A DNA stretch of 34,273 bases, taken from the NCBI GenBank assembly GCA_934098735.1, contig CAKOOS010000012.1, positions 1-34,273 on the forward strand, given 5' to 3'. Position numbers and translations under genes: made by a program. Within the stretch, counting starts at the first letter, position 1; each line of letters opens with the position of its first letter. This DNA comes from an uncultured Bacilli bacterium (lineage in GTDB: Bacteria > Bacillota_I > Bacilli_A > RF39 > UBA660). The notes under the pieces are model-generated. The model was given only the letters and a program-made list of their open reading frames with translations. It did no database searches and was not told the DNA's origin. This document shows, one piece after another, positions 16,600-24,756 of this stretch.

Positions 16600-16614
16600 A
16601 TTTTTAACCTCCAT

Positions 16615-17274
16615 TTATAATTCTAGCATATAATCTTTTTCAGATTCAATTGATTTTATTTCATAATGATTTAATACTTCTTTTAAGTAATCATAATTTT
16701 TTTTATCAACAATAACTTCTTTATAACCTAACTCTTTTATTTTTTTTATAATCAATTTTGCTTTTCTTTGTTTTTTTAATATTTTTTCTTTATCTACGTC
16801 TACAATTTTGATTTCACAAGTTTTATCGAACTTTTTATTAATAACTAAACATCCAAGAACTTCACCATTCTTAGTTTTTTTAAAGTAATATATTTCATAA
16901 TCTTGATTTAGTAAAGCTTTTTCATTATCAGATAACTCATTTTCAAATTTATCTTTAGCGTTTTTGTCAATTTCTGCTGAATGAAATAATTTACCTAAAG
17001 ATTTAAGCGTACTTATTATACATACTAATAAAAATAATAATAAATATAATTCAAGAAGTGAAAAAGACAAAAGATGCCCTAATCTATCCAAACCTTCTCC
17101 TACTTCTCCGTATGGAGCAGTTTTTAGTCTATACTCACAATATACTAATCCTATGCAAAGCAAAGTGGGAATTATTAACCTATTTTTTATATAACTTTGT
17201 ATGTATCCAATATACATTGCAATAATCGCAGGAATTCCCCAAACACAAAATATTATTTTAATAGTATCTAGCAC
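16615..17274 (-). CDS. polytopic membrane protein with cytosolic C-terminal domain
   Basis: About 219 aa; no family recognised. Three or four hydrophobic segments lie in the first 100 residues (about 3-22, 30-46 and 70-93), followed by a soluble, Lys/Glu-rich alpha/beta domain to the end. The C-terminal part (about 125-215) could be a GNAT-like or nucleotide-binding fold, but I see no motif. No in-frame ATG is available at the 5' end. GTG at 17272-17274 after GGAAGTGAG is preferred; a TTG at 17289 is also in frame but has no ribosome binding site. It lies between xseB and proS in the long operon with small gaps. Confidence 0.55.
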   Translation of the reverse strand: MLDTIKIIFCVWGIPAIIAMYIGYIQSYIKNRLIIPTLLCIGLVYCEYRLKTAPYGEVGEGLDRLGHLLSFSLLELYLLLFLLVCIISTLKSLGKLFHSAEIDKNAKDKFENELSDNEKALLNQDYEIYYFKKTKNGEVLGCLVINKKFDKTCEIKIVDVDKEKILKKQRKAKLIIKKIKELGYKEVIVDKKNYDYLKEVLNHYEIKSIESEKDYMLEL

Positions 17275-17332
17275 TACACTCACTTCCAATTCATTATTTT
17301 ATTTGCTTACTGTATAATTAGAATAATTAGAT

Positions 17333-17551
17333 TTATTCTGTTTTAAAATCTTTTAATTCATTATCTTCTGTAAGTATTTTATTTACTTTTTCTGTAGCTT
17401 GAGATAGTTTCTCACTACAATACTTTGCTAGTTTCATTGCTTCTGTGTATTTATTAATAGCATCTTCTAAATCAACATTGCCACTTTCTAATTCTTTAAC
17501 TATATTTTCTAATTCTTGTAAACAACTTTCAAAGTTTTTCTTTTCTTCCAC
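17333..17551 (-). CDS. xseB: exodeoxyribonuclease VII small subunit
   Basis: 72 aa, normal for XseB. It forms a helical hairpin that binds XseA and makes exonuclease VII, which degrades single-stranded DNA. The family pattern is clear: FESCLQELENIVKELESGN, then LEDAINKYTEAMKLAKYC. It uses GTG at 17549-17551 with AAGGA six bases upstream. It is separated from xseA by the GNAT gene, which is unusual, since xseA and xseB are normally adjacent. Confidence 0.93.
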   Translation of the reverse strand: MEEKKNFESCLQELENIVKELESGNVDLEDAINKYTEAMKLAKYCSEKLSQATEKVNKILTEDNELKDFKTE

Positions 17552-17569
17552 TATTATTCCTTCTTTCTT

Positions 17570-18106
17570 TTATTCTAAATTAATCCAATATCTATTCATT
17601 TCTTCTTGATTCCAAAAGGCAGTATTTTCTAATATGCCTCCACAAGCTATAATCGTTTTATTACTAGCAGTATTTTTTACATCTGCAGTTATTAATACTT
17701 TTTCTATATTCATTTCTTTTAATTTTTCTAAAGCTTTTTGTAAAGCTATAATGGAATAGCCTTTTCTTCTTTCAGAACAAGCAATTGTATATCCTACATG
17801 TCCTCCGCATTTAAACAAAAAATCATTTAATTTATGTCTTATATTAACACAGCCACATATTTTATTGTCTTTAACCCTTTTTAACAAAAGTGTTGTTGCT
17901 TTAACATATCCCTCTTTTAAGTTTATTCCTTTTTGTTCATCTTTTTTCTCTTGAACCCATTCATCATAGCTTTTAGCTTTTTCTAAGTCAGCTAAACCTG
18001 AATATTGCCAAGGATATAAAAAGTCTTTTTTCTTAATATCTTCAAGCATTTCTAAGACACCATCTTTATCTTCAGATATCGGCGTTGCAAGCACAAATTC
18101 ATCCAT
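17570..18106 (-). CDS. GNAT-family acetyltransferase
   Basis: 178 aa. The acetyl-CoA binding loop is visible as ERRKGY (about 112-117) followed by an amphipathic helix, with the beta-4 strand VGYTIA before it and a conserved Asn-rich segment (KNTASNKTIIACGG) as in predicted acetyltransferases of the COG3981 type. The substrate is unknown; it could be an amino acid, peptide or protein N-terminus. ATG at 18104-18106 follows a weak GAAGTGA site. It is inserted between xseA (7 bases) and xseB (18 bases), so it is co-transcribed. Confidence 0.8.
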   Translation of the reverse strand: MDEFVLATPISEDKDGVLEMLEDIKKKDFLYPWQYSGLADLEKAKSYDEWVQEKKDEQKGINLKEGYVKATTLLLKRVKDNKICGCVNIRHKLNDFLFKCGGHVGYTIACSERRKGYSIIALQKALEKLKEMNIEKVLITADVKNTASNKTIIACGGILENTAFWNQEEMNRYWINLE

Positions 18107-18113
18107 TTTTTAT

Positions 18114-19376
18114 TCACTTCTTACTTATTACTTTAGCATTAAAGCTACCTTCATGTAATTTAATATTTACTATATCATTTATTTTAACATCTTTACTTGA
18201 TTTAATTATTTCTTTATCAATAGTTGCTAACGAGTAGCCTTTTTCAAGTATTCCAAGAGGATTTACTAGTTTTAAAGTATTTAATAATAAATTGTATTTA
18301 TGACTAGCATTTTCAATTAAACTTAAAGGATTTTGTAATACATATTTCATTCTTAATTCTTTTAATTTCATTTCTTTGTTCGTAATTATGAATTTAATAT
18401 CACTATCTAAGTTATTTATTAATGTATCTAGTTTTTGTTCTTTTATTTCATACATAGCCATCGGATTTTTTAATATAAAGCTATTTTTTAAACTTCGCCA
18501 TTTAATAAACTTGGTATTTACAGTGTTTTTAATATTTTTATTTAAGCGAATTTTATAATTACTTATTAATGTCATTATGTCTACGACGGTTGGTACAGCC
18601 ATCTCTGCTGCCCCGGTTGGAGTTGGTGCTCTTAAGTCAGCCACAAAATCAGCAATTGTCCAATCTATTTCATGACCTACGGCACTAATTATAGGTGTTT
18701 GGCATTCATAAATAGCATTAGCAACAATTTCTTCATTAAAGGCCCATAAATCTTCAATTGATCCGCCACCTCTTCCAACTATTATAGTATCTACTTTATA
18801 TTCGTCAGCTCTTTTAATTTGTCTTACAATATCTTTAGCTGCATCAGCACCTTGAACAAGACATGGAAATAATATTGTTTCACAAATTGGATATCTTCTT
18901 TTTATAGTACTCATTATATCTTTTATAGCAGCTCCAGTTGCAGCAGTTACGACTCCGATTTTTTCAGGAAATTTAGGAATCTCTTTTTTATGATCTTGAT
19001 CAAATAATCCTGCTAAAGCTAACTTCTTTTTTAACTTTTCATATTCGATATATAAAGCACCTAAGCCATCGGGTTCCATTTTTTCAACGTATATTTGATA
19101 ACTACCTTGTGCTGGATAAGCACTTATTCTTCCTTCAACTAAAACATTCATTCCATCTTCGGGAACAAATGTTAAATGAGATGCACTACTTTGAAACATA
19201 ACAGCACTTAAGCGAGAATCATCATCTTTTAAAGTAAAATAAAGGTGTCCTCTAGTATGATTTTTAAAATTACTAATTTCTCCCTTTAAATAAATCTTAT
19301 TTAGAAATAAATCTTGATCAAGTATACTTTTAATATAATTATTTAAATCACTTATTTTTATATACTCTTTTTCCAT
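18114..19376 (-). CDS. xseA: exodeoxyribonuclease VII large subunit
   Basis: 420 aa. Catalytic subunit of exonuclease VII. An N-terminal OB-fold domain (about 1-100, with FTLKDDDSRLSAVMF) is followed by the conserved catalytic domain: GVVTAATGAAIKDI, VGRGGGSIEDLWAFN (about 201-215), and AVGHEIDWTIADFVADLRAP (about 231-250). A helical C-terminal region ends in a small beta barrel (LEKGYSLAT). ATG at 19374-19376 with AAAGGA. Second gene of the operon, behind nusB. Confidence 0.96.
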   Translation of the reverse strand: MEKEYIKISDLNNYIKSILDQDLFLNKIYLKGEISNFKNHTRGHLYFTLKDDDSRLSAVMFQSSASHLTFVPEDGMNVLVEGRISAYPAQGSYQIYVEKMEPDGLGALYIEYEKLKKKLALAGLFDQDHKKEIPKFPEKIGVVTAATGAAIKDIMSTIKRRYPICETILFPCLVQGADAAKDIVRQIKRADEYKVDTIIVGRGGGSIEDLWAFNEEIVANAIYECQTPIISAVGHEIDWTIADFVADLRAPTPTGAAEMAVPTVVDIMTLISNYKIRLNKNIKNTVNTKFIKWRSLKNSFILKNPMAMYEIKEQKLDTLINNLDSDIKFIITNKEMKLKELRMKYVLQNPLSLIENASHKYNLLLNTLKLVNPLGILEKGYSLATIDKEIIKSSKDVKINDIVNIKLHEGSFNAKVISKK

Positions 19377-19401
19377 TTTCTTGGTCCTTTCTAAATATTA
19401 T

Positions 19402-19794
19402 TTATCCTTTTATATATTTATCTAAAACGGCATTAATTATTTTTCTGACAGAATCATCACAGTATTTTTTTGATAGTTCAACAGCTTCATTTATTACTAC
19501 AACTTCTGGAGTATCTGTATATTTAAGTTCATATAAGGCCATTCTTAATATTGCTGCCCCAGTCTTATCTAATCTATCTATAGACCAATCTTTTATCAAA
19601 GAATTAGCAAGTTCATCTAAAGAACTTTTATAAGTTGTAACACCATATACTATGTCTTTAACAAATTCATTATCAATATCTAAATTTTCTTTTATTACTT
19701 CATCTATATTAAAAGGCAAATTTCTTTCTTCATAGATATTAATTTGATACAAAATAACCATAATACTATTTCTTAATTCACTTCTTGTTTTCAT
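19402..19794 (-). CDS. nusB: transcription antitermination factor NusB
   Basis: 130 aa, all-helical RNA-binding protein that acts with NusE/S10 in antitermination of rRNA transcription. It shows the family landmarks RSELRNSIMVILYQ at the N-terminus, ILRMALYELKY near 85, VINEAVELSKKY near 100 and a terminal IINAVLDKY. ATG at 19792-19794 with AGGAGA. First gene of the long operon that continues with xseA. Confidence 0.95.
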   Translation of the reverse strand: MKTRSELRNSIMVILYQINIYEERNLPFNIDEVIKENLDIDNEFVKDIVYGVTTYKSSLDELANSLIKDWSIDRLDKTGAAILRMALYELKYTDTPEVVVINEAVELSKKYCDDSVRKIINAVLDKYIKG

Positions 19795-19813
19795 ATATTG
19801 TCTCCTAGTGGTT

Positions 19814-19842
19814 ATTATATCAAAAATTAAAACAAATGCCTA
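19814..19842 (-). promoter_or_regulatory. promoter of the nusB-xseA-proS-nagZ operon
   Basis: -10 TATAAT (19814-19819) preceded by TGA, 17-bp spacer, and a modest -35 TAGGCA (19837-19842) on the minus strand. Confidence 0.6.
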
Positions 19843-20331
19843 GTTTTTTATTAATTTTCCTTCAATAATTAAGTTATATCCTTTTACTATTTGATCACAA
19901 GTTACTAAAATAATTTGATTTTCTTCTTTACTTATTTTTATTTTACCATCTTTTATTTTTCTACTTATATTTTTTATTTTATATTTATTAGTTTTATTTT
20001 TAAATTTTAAGTAAATTTCATCATTTATTTCTAAATACCTTAGATCGTTAAAATATGCAAGTGTTCCTGTACCAGAATGAGCAGCTATTAAATAAGTGTT
20101 TGATATACCAGTATTAATAAGTTTAATATTTTTATTTACATCATTTAATTTGCTTTCATAATCATAAAATCCTAATTTCATATTTATTTTAGGAATCACC
20201 AAATAACCTAAATAAGTATAAAAATCACTTTCTTTGGTATTTAAACTAACACTAATATCCTTTACTTTATTGCTAGAACACCCATTTAAAAATATAAGTA
20301 AAATAAATAAGACTACTGTTTTCTTAAACAT
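19840..20331 (-). CDS. lipoprotein-like sortase with catalytic Arg replaced
   Basis: 163 aa, sortase fold. GYLVIPKINMKLGFY (about 42-56) is the usual first strand, AAHSG holds the catalytic His (H85) and ILVTC the catalytic Cys (C145). In known sortases an Arg lies 8-15 residues after the Cys; here the equivalent position reads YNLII, so Asn153 appears to replace it. The N-terminus is not a plain signal anchor but ends in LNGC (C18), a lipoprotein-type signal, so it may be lipid-anchored. ATG overlaps the stop of the adhesin-like gene by 8 bases, with GAAGG before it. Likely dedicated to the neighbouring protein, but activity is doubtful. Confidence 0.8.
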   Translation of the reverse strand: MFKKTVVLFILLIFLNGCSSNKVKDISVSLNTKESDFYTYLGYLVIPKINMKLGFYDYESKLNDVNKNIKLINTGISNTYLIAAHSGTGTLAYFNDLRYLEINDEIYLKFKNKTNKYKIKNISRKIKDGKIKISKEENQIILVTCDQIVKGYNLIIEGKLIKN

Positions 20332-21718
20332 AATACCTTCTTTTTATAAAATAAATTTCTAATTTAAAATTTATTTCCGTATCTGGTATATCTATAGATA
20401 TTATACTTAAATCATTTTTCTCTTTATCTTCTTCATTTTCATTTATTACATAAAAAACACCTAAATCATTTATATACCACAAATTACTTTTATTATATAA
20501 ATCTATTATTTGATTATTTATAATTAAGCTTGAGTCTTTTATATAATCTTTAAAATAGTAAATATTATTAATATAATCTAATCTTTCATCATCTAACTTT
20601 TTTTTGCTAATTAAACCATTAATTAAATATCTTGATAATGTTATATCTAGATCACTCCATATTTCATAGTAAAAAGTATCTTTAGAAATATTATCAACTA
20701 TATAATATATACCTCCGGGTAAATTTAATTTACAAGAATAATTTTGACATTTATCTATTTCTTTAAAATTAATATCTTTTACTACAATGTCTGTCATAGC
20801 CAAATCTAATTGTTCTTTTGATGCATAATCCATAAAAAATGTTTCAATATTTATATCAAACTTTTTTAAAGGAGGATCTAATATTATGACTTTGGATTCA
20901 TCATTTAAGTATATATCATCTATTTTTTCATATATACTATTTTCTGTTATATCTATAAGTTTAAGTTTTTGGCCTTTTTGGTAAAAAAAGTTTACATTTT
21001 GATCTGTGATATAAAAATTTCCTAAATAATTATCTTCCATGTCATATATAGCAAAATTAAAGTTATAAGAACTTTGAAATTTTATTTCATTCCCTAAAAC
21101 ATTTACATATATCTTAAAAGGTTTGTATGTAAAGGTTTTTGCATAGACATAATTATTTAAAGTATTTATTTCATTATAAAAATTTATCTCTTGCAAACCA
21201 GTTTTATTAAACCCTAGTATTTTGATAGTATTTCCATAATTTTCAATAGCACTACTACTGTCTATAAAATATGAAATTAGATTATTTCCTTTTAATGTTA
21301 TAGGCTCATATAAATTAACTTCATAATAATTACCATCCAAAACATTAGAAACGTTATAATTTTCTAATTTTTCTAAAAGTTCTTTTTCTATATTATCTGT
21401 CTTAATAATATTGCCATTTAAATCTAATATATTTATTTCATAACCATTTATCTTTTCAAAAATCAACTTTTGAATAGTACTTAAAACTATTTCGTCTGAA
21501 TATTTATTTGCCAAATATGCAAGATTATTTATATAAAAGCGATCGGTGATATTATATTCATTTTCTAAAGATAACAAAAAAGCTTCATTATTTTTTATTT
21601 TATATGGAACATATTCATAATACTTTACGATATCATCTTTTTTAATTTCTAATGTTACAGCTTTTACTTTTACTAAACCAATTAATAAAAAAGATATAAA
21701 AATTAATATTTTTTTCAT
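20324..21718 (-). CDS. exported adhesin-like protein (TQXA/prealbumin-type), degenerate sorting signal
   Basis: 464 aa with a signal peptide (cleavage after VKA, about residue 20). IQKLIFEK at 82-89 resembles the TQxAIW strand of thioester/TQXA surface domains, but no Cys lies near it, so no thioester can form. A segment around 322-350 with LPGGIYYIVD (333-342) looks like a SpaA/Cna-B prealbumin domain. The C-terminus reads IPDTE (444-448), ten residues with K and E, then KRR (459-461): a wall-sorting signal in outline, but Gly is Glu and the membrane span is missing. ATG at 21716-21718 has AAGGAGATGA. Coupled to the sortase. Family assignment is by eye. Confidence 0.68.
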   Translation of the reverse strand: MKKILIFISFLLIGLVKVKAVTLEIKKDDIVKYYEYVPYKIKNNEAFLLSLENEYNITDRFYINNLAYLANKYSDEIVLSTIQKLIFEKINGYEINILDLNGNIIKTDNIEKELLEKLENYNVSNVLDGNYYEVNLYEPITLKGNNLISYFIDSSSAIENYGNTIKILGFNKTGLQEINFYNEINTLNNYVYAKTFTYKPFKIYVNVLGNEIKFQSSYNFNFAIYDMEDNYLGNFYITDQNVNFFYQKGQKLKLIDITENSIYEKIDDIYLNDESKVIILDPPLKKFDINIETFFMDYASKEQLDLAMTDIVVKDINFKEIDKCQNYSCKLNLPGGIYYIVDNISKDTFYYEIWSDLDITLSRYLINGLISKKKLDDERLDYINNIYYFKDYIKDSSLIINNQIIDLYNKSNLWYINDLGVFYVINENEEDKEKNDLSIISIDIPDTEINFKLEIYFIKRRYYV

Positions 21719-21755
21719 TAAATCATCTCCTTGGCTGTTACCTTAACACTTGAAT

Positions 21756-21784
21756 ATTATTTTGTCTATCAGAGATTTTGTCAA
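21756..21784 (-). promoter_or_regulatory. promoter of the adhesin-sortase operon
   Basis: Consensus -35 TTGACA (21779-21784), 17-bp spacer, -10 AATAAT (21756-21761) on the minus strand. The -35 begins inside the U-tract of the preceding terminator. Confidence 0.7.
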
Positions 21785-21807
21785 AAAAAGAAGAGCTGTA
21801 GCTCTTC
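21783..21807 (-). terminator. terminator of the 35-aa gene
   Basis: Perfect stem gaagagct/agctcttc (21790-21797 with 21800-21807) followed on the minus strand by seven T. Confidence 0.88.
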
Positions 21808-21824
21808 ATGTCGTTTTTTAAAAT

Positions 21825-21932
21825 TTATTTTGTTTTTTTCTTATTTTTATTAATAAGTCTTACTTTTACACCTTTATATAAAGCAAATTGTTTCTTTACT
21901 CCTTCAGGTAAATTCTTTTTAAAAGTTTTCAA
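21825..21932 (-). CDS. small basic protein, 35 aa
   Basis: A short reading frame starting with TTG at 21930-21932 and encoding a strongly basic peptide (starts MKTFKKNLPEGVKKQFALYK, ends in a K-rich tail). GAGGTG lies six bases before the start, a TGATATAAT promoter is about 30 bases upstream, and a strong terminator follows 18 bases after the stop. This complete small unit, between two unrelated operons, is the main support. About 15 of 35 residues are Lys or Arg, so it may bind nucleic acid or ribosome, or be membrane-active. I recognise no family. An in-frame GTG nine bases upstream overlaps the ribosome site and is less likely. Confidence 0.65.
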   Translation of the reverse strand: MKTFKKNLPEGVKKQFALYKGVKVRLINKNKKKTK

Positions 21933-21959
21933 ACTTTAGCACCTCACTTTTTCTTAAAG

Positions 21960-21989
21960 ATTATATCATATAAAATCACGAATTTTCAA
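21960..21989 (-). promoter_or_regulatory. promoter of the 35-aa gene
   Basis: -35 TTGAAA (21984-21989), 18-bp spacer, -10 TATAAT (21960-21965) with TGA extension, minus strand. Confidence 0.65.
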
Positions 21990-21995
21990 CTAAAA

Positions 21996-23555
21996 TTATA
22001 AATTTTGATATGTTTTATAAATAATCTCAAATACTTTTAATCCGTCCATAGCACTAGTTGTTATCCCTCCGGCATATCCTGCTCCTTCGCCACAAGGATA
22101 AATCCCTTTAATATTAGTAGTTAAATTTTCATTACGCACAATTCTTACAGGACTACTTGTTCTGCTTTCGGGAGCAGCAATAAAAGCTTTATCACTATTA
22201 AATCCTTTTATTTTATTATTAAAGTAATCTATTCCCTCTTTTAAGCTTTCATTTATAAAGGCTGGAAAAATTAGATTTATATTACTTAAATTTATTTTTC
22301 CTTTAAAAGCACTTTGATCAACATTATTAGATATTACATCATTTTTATAGTCAATATATTTTTGAACTGGAATCATGCCTTTACCTACTTGGAAGGCTTT
22401 TGTTTCTAATAGTTCTTGAAAATAAATTCCATCTAATGGAAAGTGGCCAAAATCATCCGGAGTTACAGTTACAACAATGGCACTATTAGCATATTTATTT
22501 TCTCTTTTATAATTACTCATACCATTAATACAAATGCCATTTTCAGTACTCCTACTATTTACAACATAGCCTCCTGGGCACATACAAAAACTATATACGC
22601 CACGTCCGTTTCTACTTTTATAAGTAAGTTTATAAGAAGCTGGAGGTAAAAATGAATAATTTATTGGATACTGGTTTTCATTTATCATCTCTTGAGGATG
22701 AATAATTCTAACACCAACAGCAAAAGGCTTAGGAATCATGGTAATTTGTTTTGATAAAAGCATTTTAAATGTATCACGAGCTGAATGGCCAATAGCTAAA
22801 ATTAAAACATCTGTTAAATATACTTTTCCGTTTACTTTTATACCCTTTATTCTTTCATTTTCTATTATTAAATCTTCAAGTAAAGAATTATAGTGAATTT
22901 CTCCGCCAAAAGATAAAATTTTATTTCTTAAATTTATAATAGTTTTTCTTAGAACATCTGTTCCTATATGAGGCTTACTTTCATACATTATTTCTTTCGG
23001 AGCACCACACTCTACGAATATTTTAAAAACTTCTTTCATCCTATTTTCTTTATCTTTAACCAGGGTATTAAGTTTTCCATCACTAAACGTACCAGCTCCG
23101 CCTTCACCAAACTGAACATTACTATTAATTTTAAAGTTATTGTTTTGCCATAAATCATCTACTGTTTTAACTCTGTTTTCTACTTTTTCACCACGTTCAA
23201 ATAGAACAGGTTTATAACCATTTTTAGCAAGCATGTAAGTACAGAATAATCCAGCAGGACCAGCTCCGATAACTATAGGTCTATTTTTTAACTTTTTATT
23301 TCCCATTTTAGGCAAAATATATTCTTCATTTTCTATTTTAGTAATATCTTTTTGCAAATATTTTTGCTCGTTATCAATAAATACATCAACATCAAAATAA
23401 TAGGCAAAATACATTTTATTTCGAGCATCAATAGATTTTTTATGAATATTTATTTTTTTTATTGCTGTTTTAGAGACATTTAATTTTTTAGAAACTTCAT
23501 TTATTAAATCAATTTCTTCTTTTATAGGAACTTTTAAATTATGAATTCTAATCAT
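21996..23555 (-). CDS. FAD-dependent dehydrogenase of the COG2509 type
   Basis: 519 aa cytosolic flavoprotein. After an N-terminal domain of about 90 residues with KKLNVSKTAIKKINIHKKSID-type pattern, the FAD-binding Rossmann motif VIGAGPAGLF (about 96-105) and ER (about 120) appear. Downstream are GEGGAGTFSDGKL (about 150), LAIGHSARDT (about 253) and the C-terminal CGEGAGYAGGITTSAMDG (about 487-504), all characteristic of uncharacterised NAD(FAD)-utilising dehydrogenases. Physiological substrate is unknown. ATG at 23553-23555 with AGGTGA overlaps the upstream flavoprotein gene by 8 bases, so the two are coupled. Confidence 0.88.
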   Translation of the reverse strand: MIRIHNLKVPIKEEIDLINEVSKKLNVSKTAIKKINIHKKSIDARNKMYFAYYFDVDVFIDNEQKYLQKDITKIENEEYILPKMGNKKLKNRPIVIGAGPAGLFCTYMLAKNGYKPVLFERGEKVENRVKTVDDLWQNNNFKINSNVQFGEGGAGTFSDGKLNTLVKDKENRMKEVFKIFVECGAPKEIMYESKPHIGTDVLRKTIINLRNKILSFGGEIHYNSLLEDLIIENERIKGIKVNGKVYLTDVLILAIGHSARDTFKMLLSKQITMIPKPFAVGVRIIHPQEMINENQYPINYSFLPPASYKLTYKSRNGRGVYSFCMCPGGYVVNSRSTENGICINGMSNYKRENKYANSAIVVTVTPDDFGHFPLDGIYFQELLETKAFQVGKGMIPVQKYIDYKNDVISNNVDQSAFKGKINLSNINLIFPAFINESLKEGIDYFNNKIKGFNSDKAFIAAPESRTSSPVRIVRNENLTTNIKGIYPCGEGAGYAGGITTSAMDGLKVFEIIYKTYQNL

Positions 23556-24744
23556 TTAACTCACCTGCTACAAGACCAGTTGTAAAAGCAATAGTTAAAT
23601 TATATCCTCCACAATCTCCATCCATGTCTATTATTTCTCCAGCAAAATAAAGTCCTTTTTCTTTTTTAGATTCCATCGTACTTAAATTTACTTCATTTAA
23701 AGAAATGCCTCCAGAACAAACTTGAGAATCATTAAACCCTTTCGTGTCTTTAATTAAAATACGAAAATCTTTAATAGATTTAGAAAATAATTCTTTTTCT
23801 ATTTTAGTTAAGTTATTCCACTTTTTTTCTGGATTTAAATGTATTTTTTTAAGAATCATATAAACTATTTTATAATCCATTAATCCATCACATAATTCTG
23901 TAATAGTATAGTTTACAAACTTTTTGCTTCTTTGCTCAAAATATTTATAACTATCTTCTTTTAACCATGGTACAAAATTTATACTTATCTCTTCTTTAAA
24001 GTTTTTATCTAACCCTTTTCTAACCAAAGAACTTAAATTAAATATGCAAATACCACTTAAACCATAATTTGTAAATTGAATCTCTCCTTCTTCAGATTTT
24101 ATTTTTTTATCATTTTCATATAAACTTACAACAACTTCAGCTCTTTTTCCAGCCCAATCTTTTTCTATTTTTTCATCTGTAATAAGAGGAACTAAAGAAG
24201 GAGAAACTTTTATAATATTATGGTTAAATGTTTTGGCTATAGTGTATCCTTTTCCATCACTGCCTGTTTTAGGAAAACATAATGAACCTGTTGTAATAAT
24301 TACTTTAGAAAATTCTTCTTGGTTTACAATAAATTTATCTTTCTTTTTAGAAATACTGGTTATCTCAGTATTAAAGCAAAATTTTACTTTATTATTTAAA
24401 GCTGCCTTTTTTAAAGCTGCTAATACACTGTAAGATTTTAAACTATAAGGATAAATATAACCATTTTTGTTTATTAAAACAAGACCTATGTCATTTAAAA
24501 AATCTTGATATTTTGAAAAATTATGATAGATAAAATCTTGAGCTAGCTTAGCATTTTCAGAATGAATTTTTTCAATATTATTTAAAATATTTTCATGGTA
24601 AAGATTGGCACGTCCATTGCCTGTTAAAAGTAATTTTTTACCACAATCACTATTTTTTTCAAAAACTGTTACATCGTATTTTTTGGCAGCTTTAATACTT
24701 GCTGCTAAACCTGCTGGACCAGCACCTATAATTGCTATCTTCAT
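23548..24744 (-). CDS. HI0933/BaiN-type flavoprotein
   Basis: 398 aa FAD-binding oxidoreductase. Rossmann motif IIGAGPAGLAASI at the N-terminus, then GKKLLLTGNGRANLYH (about 36-51, the family signature, with Ala where Cys is usual), YIYPYSLKSYSVLAAL near 95, and the C-terminal GEIIDMDGDCGGYNLTIAF. The family is annotated variously as HI0933-like, BaiN or aminoacetone oxidase family; the reaction in this organism is not known. ATG at 24742-24744 with GGTGAT, 12 bases after the pyruvate kinase stop. Both flavoproteins are probably transcribed from the pyk promoter. Confidence 0.88.
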   Translation of the reverse strand: MKIAIIGAGPAGLAASIKAAKKYDVTVFEKNSDCGKKLLLTGNGRANLYHENILNNIEKIHSENAKLAQDFIYHNFSKYQDFLNDIGLVLINKNGYIYPYSLKSYSVLAALKKAALNNKVKFCFNTEITSISKKKDKFIVNQEEFSKVIITTGSLCFPKTGSDGKGYTIAKTFNHNIIKVSPSLVPLITDEKIEKDWAGKRAEVVVSLYENDKKIKSEEGEIQFTNYGLSGICIFNLSSLVRKGLDKNFKEEISINFVPWLKEDSYKYFEQRSKKFVNYTITELCDGLMDYKIVYMILKKIHLNPEKKWNNLTKIEKELFSKSIKDFRILIKDTKGFNDSQVCSGGISLNEVNLSTMESKKEKGLYFAGEIIDMDGDCGGYNLTIAFTTGLVAGELND

Positions 24745-24756
24745 ATTATCACCGTC

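Noticed and set aside
16600..16640. T-box or other riboswitch in front of proS
   Set aside because: The gap to the upstream gene is only 15 bases and holds nothing except a ribosome site.
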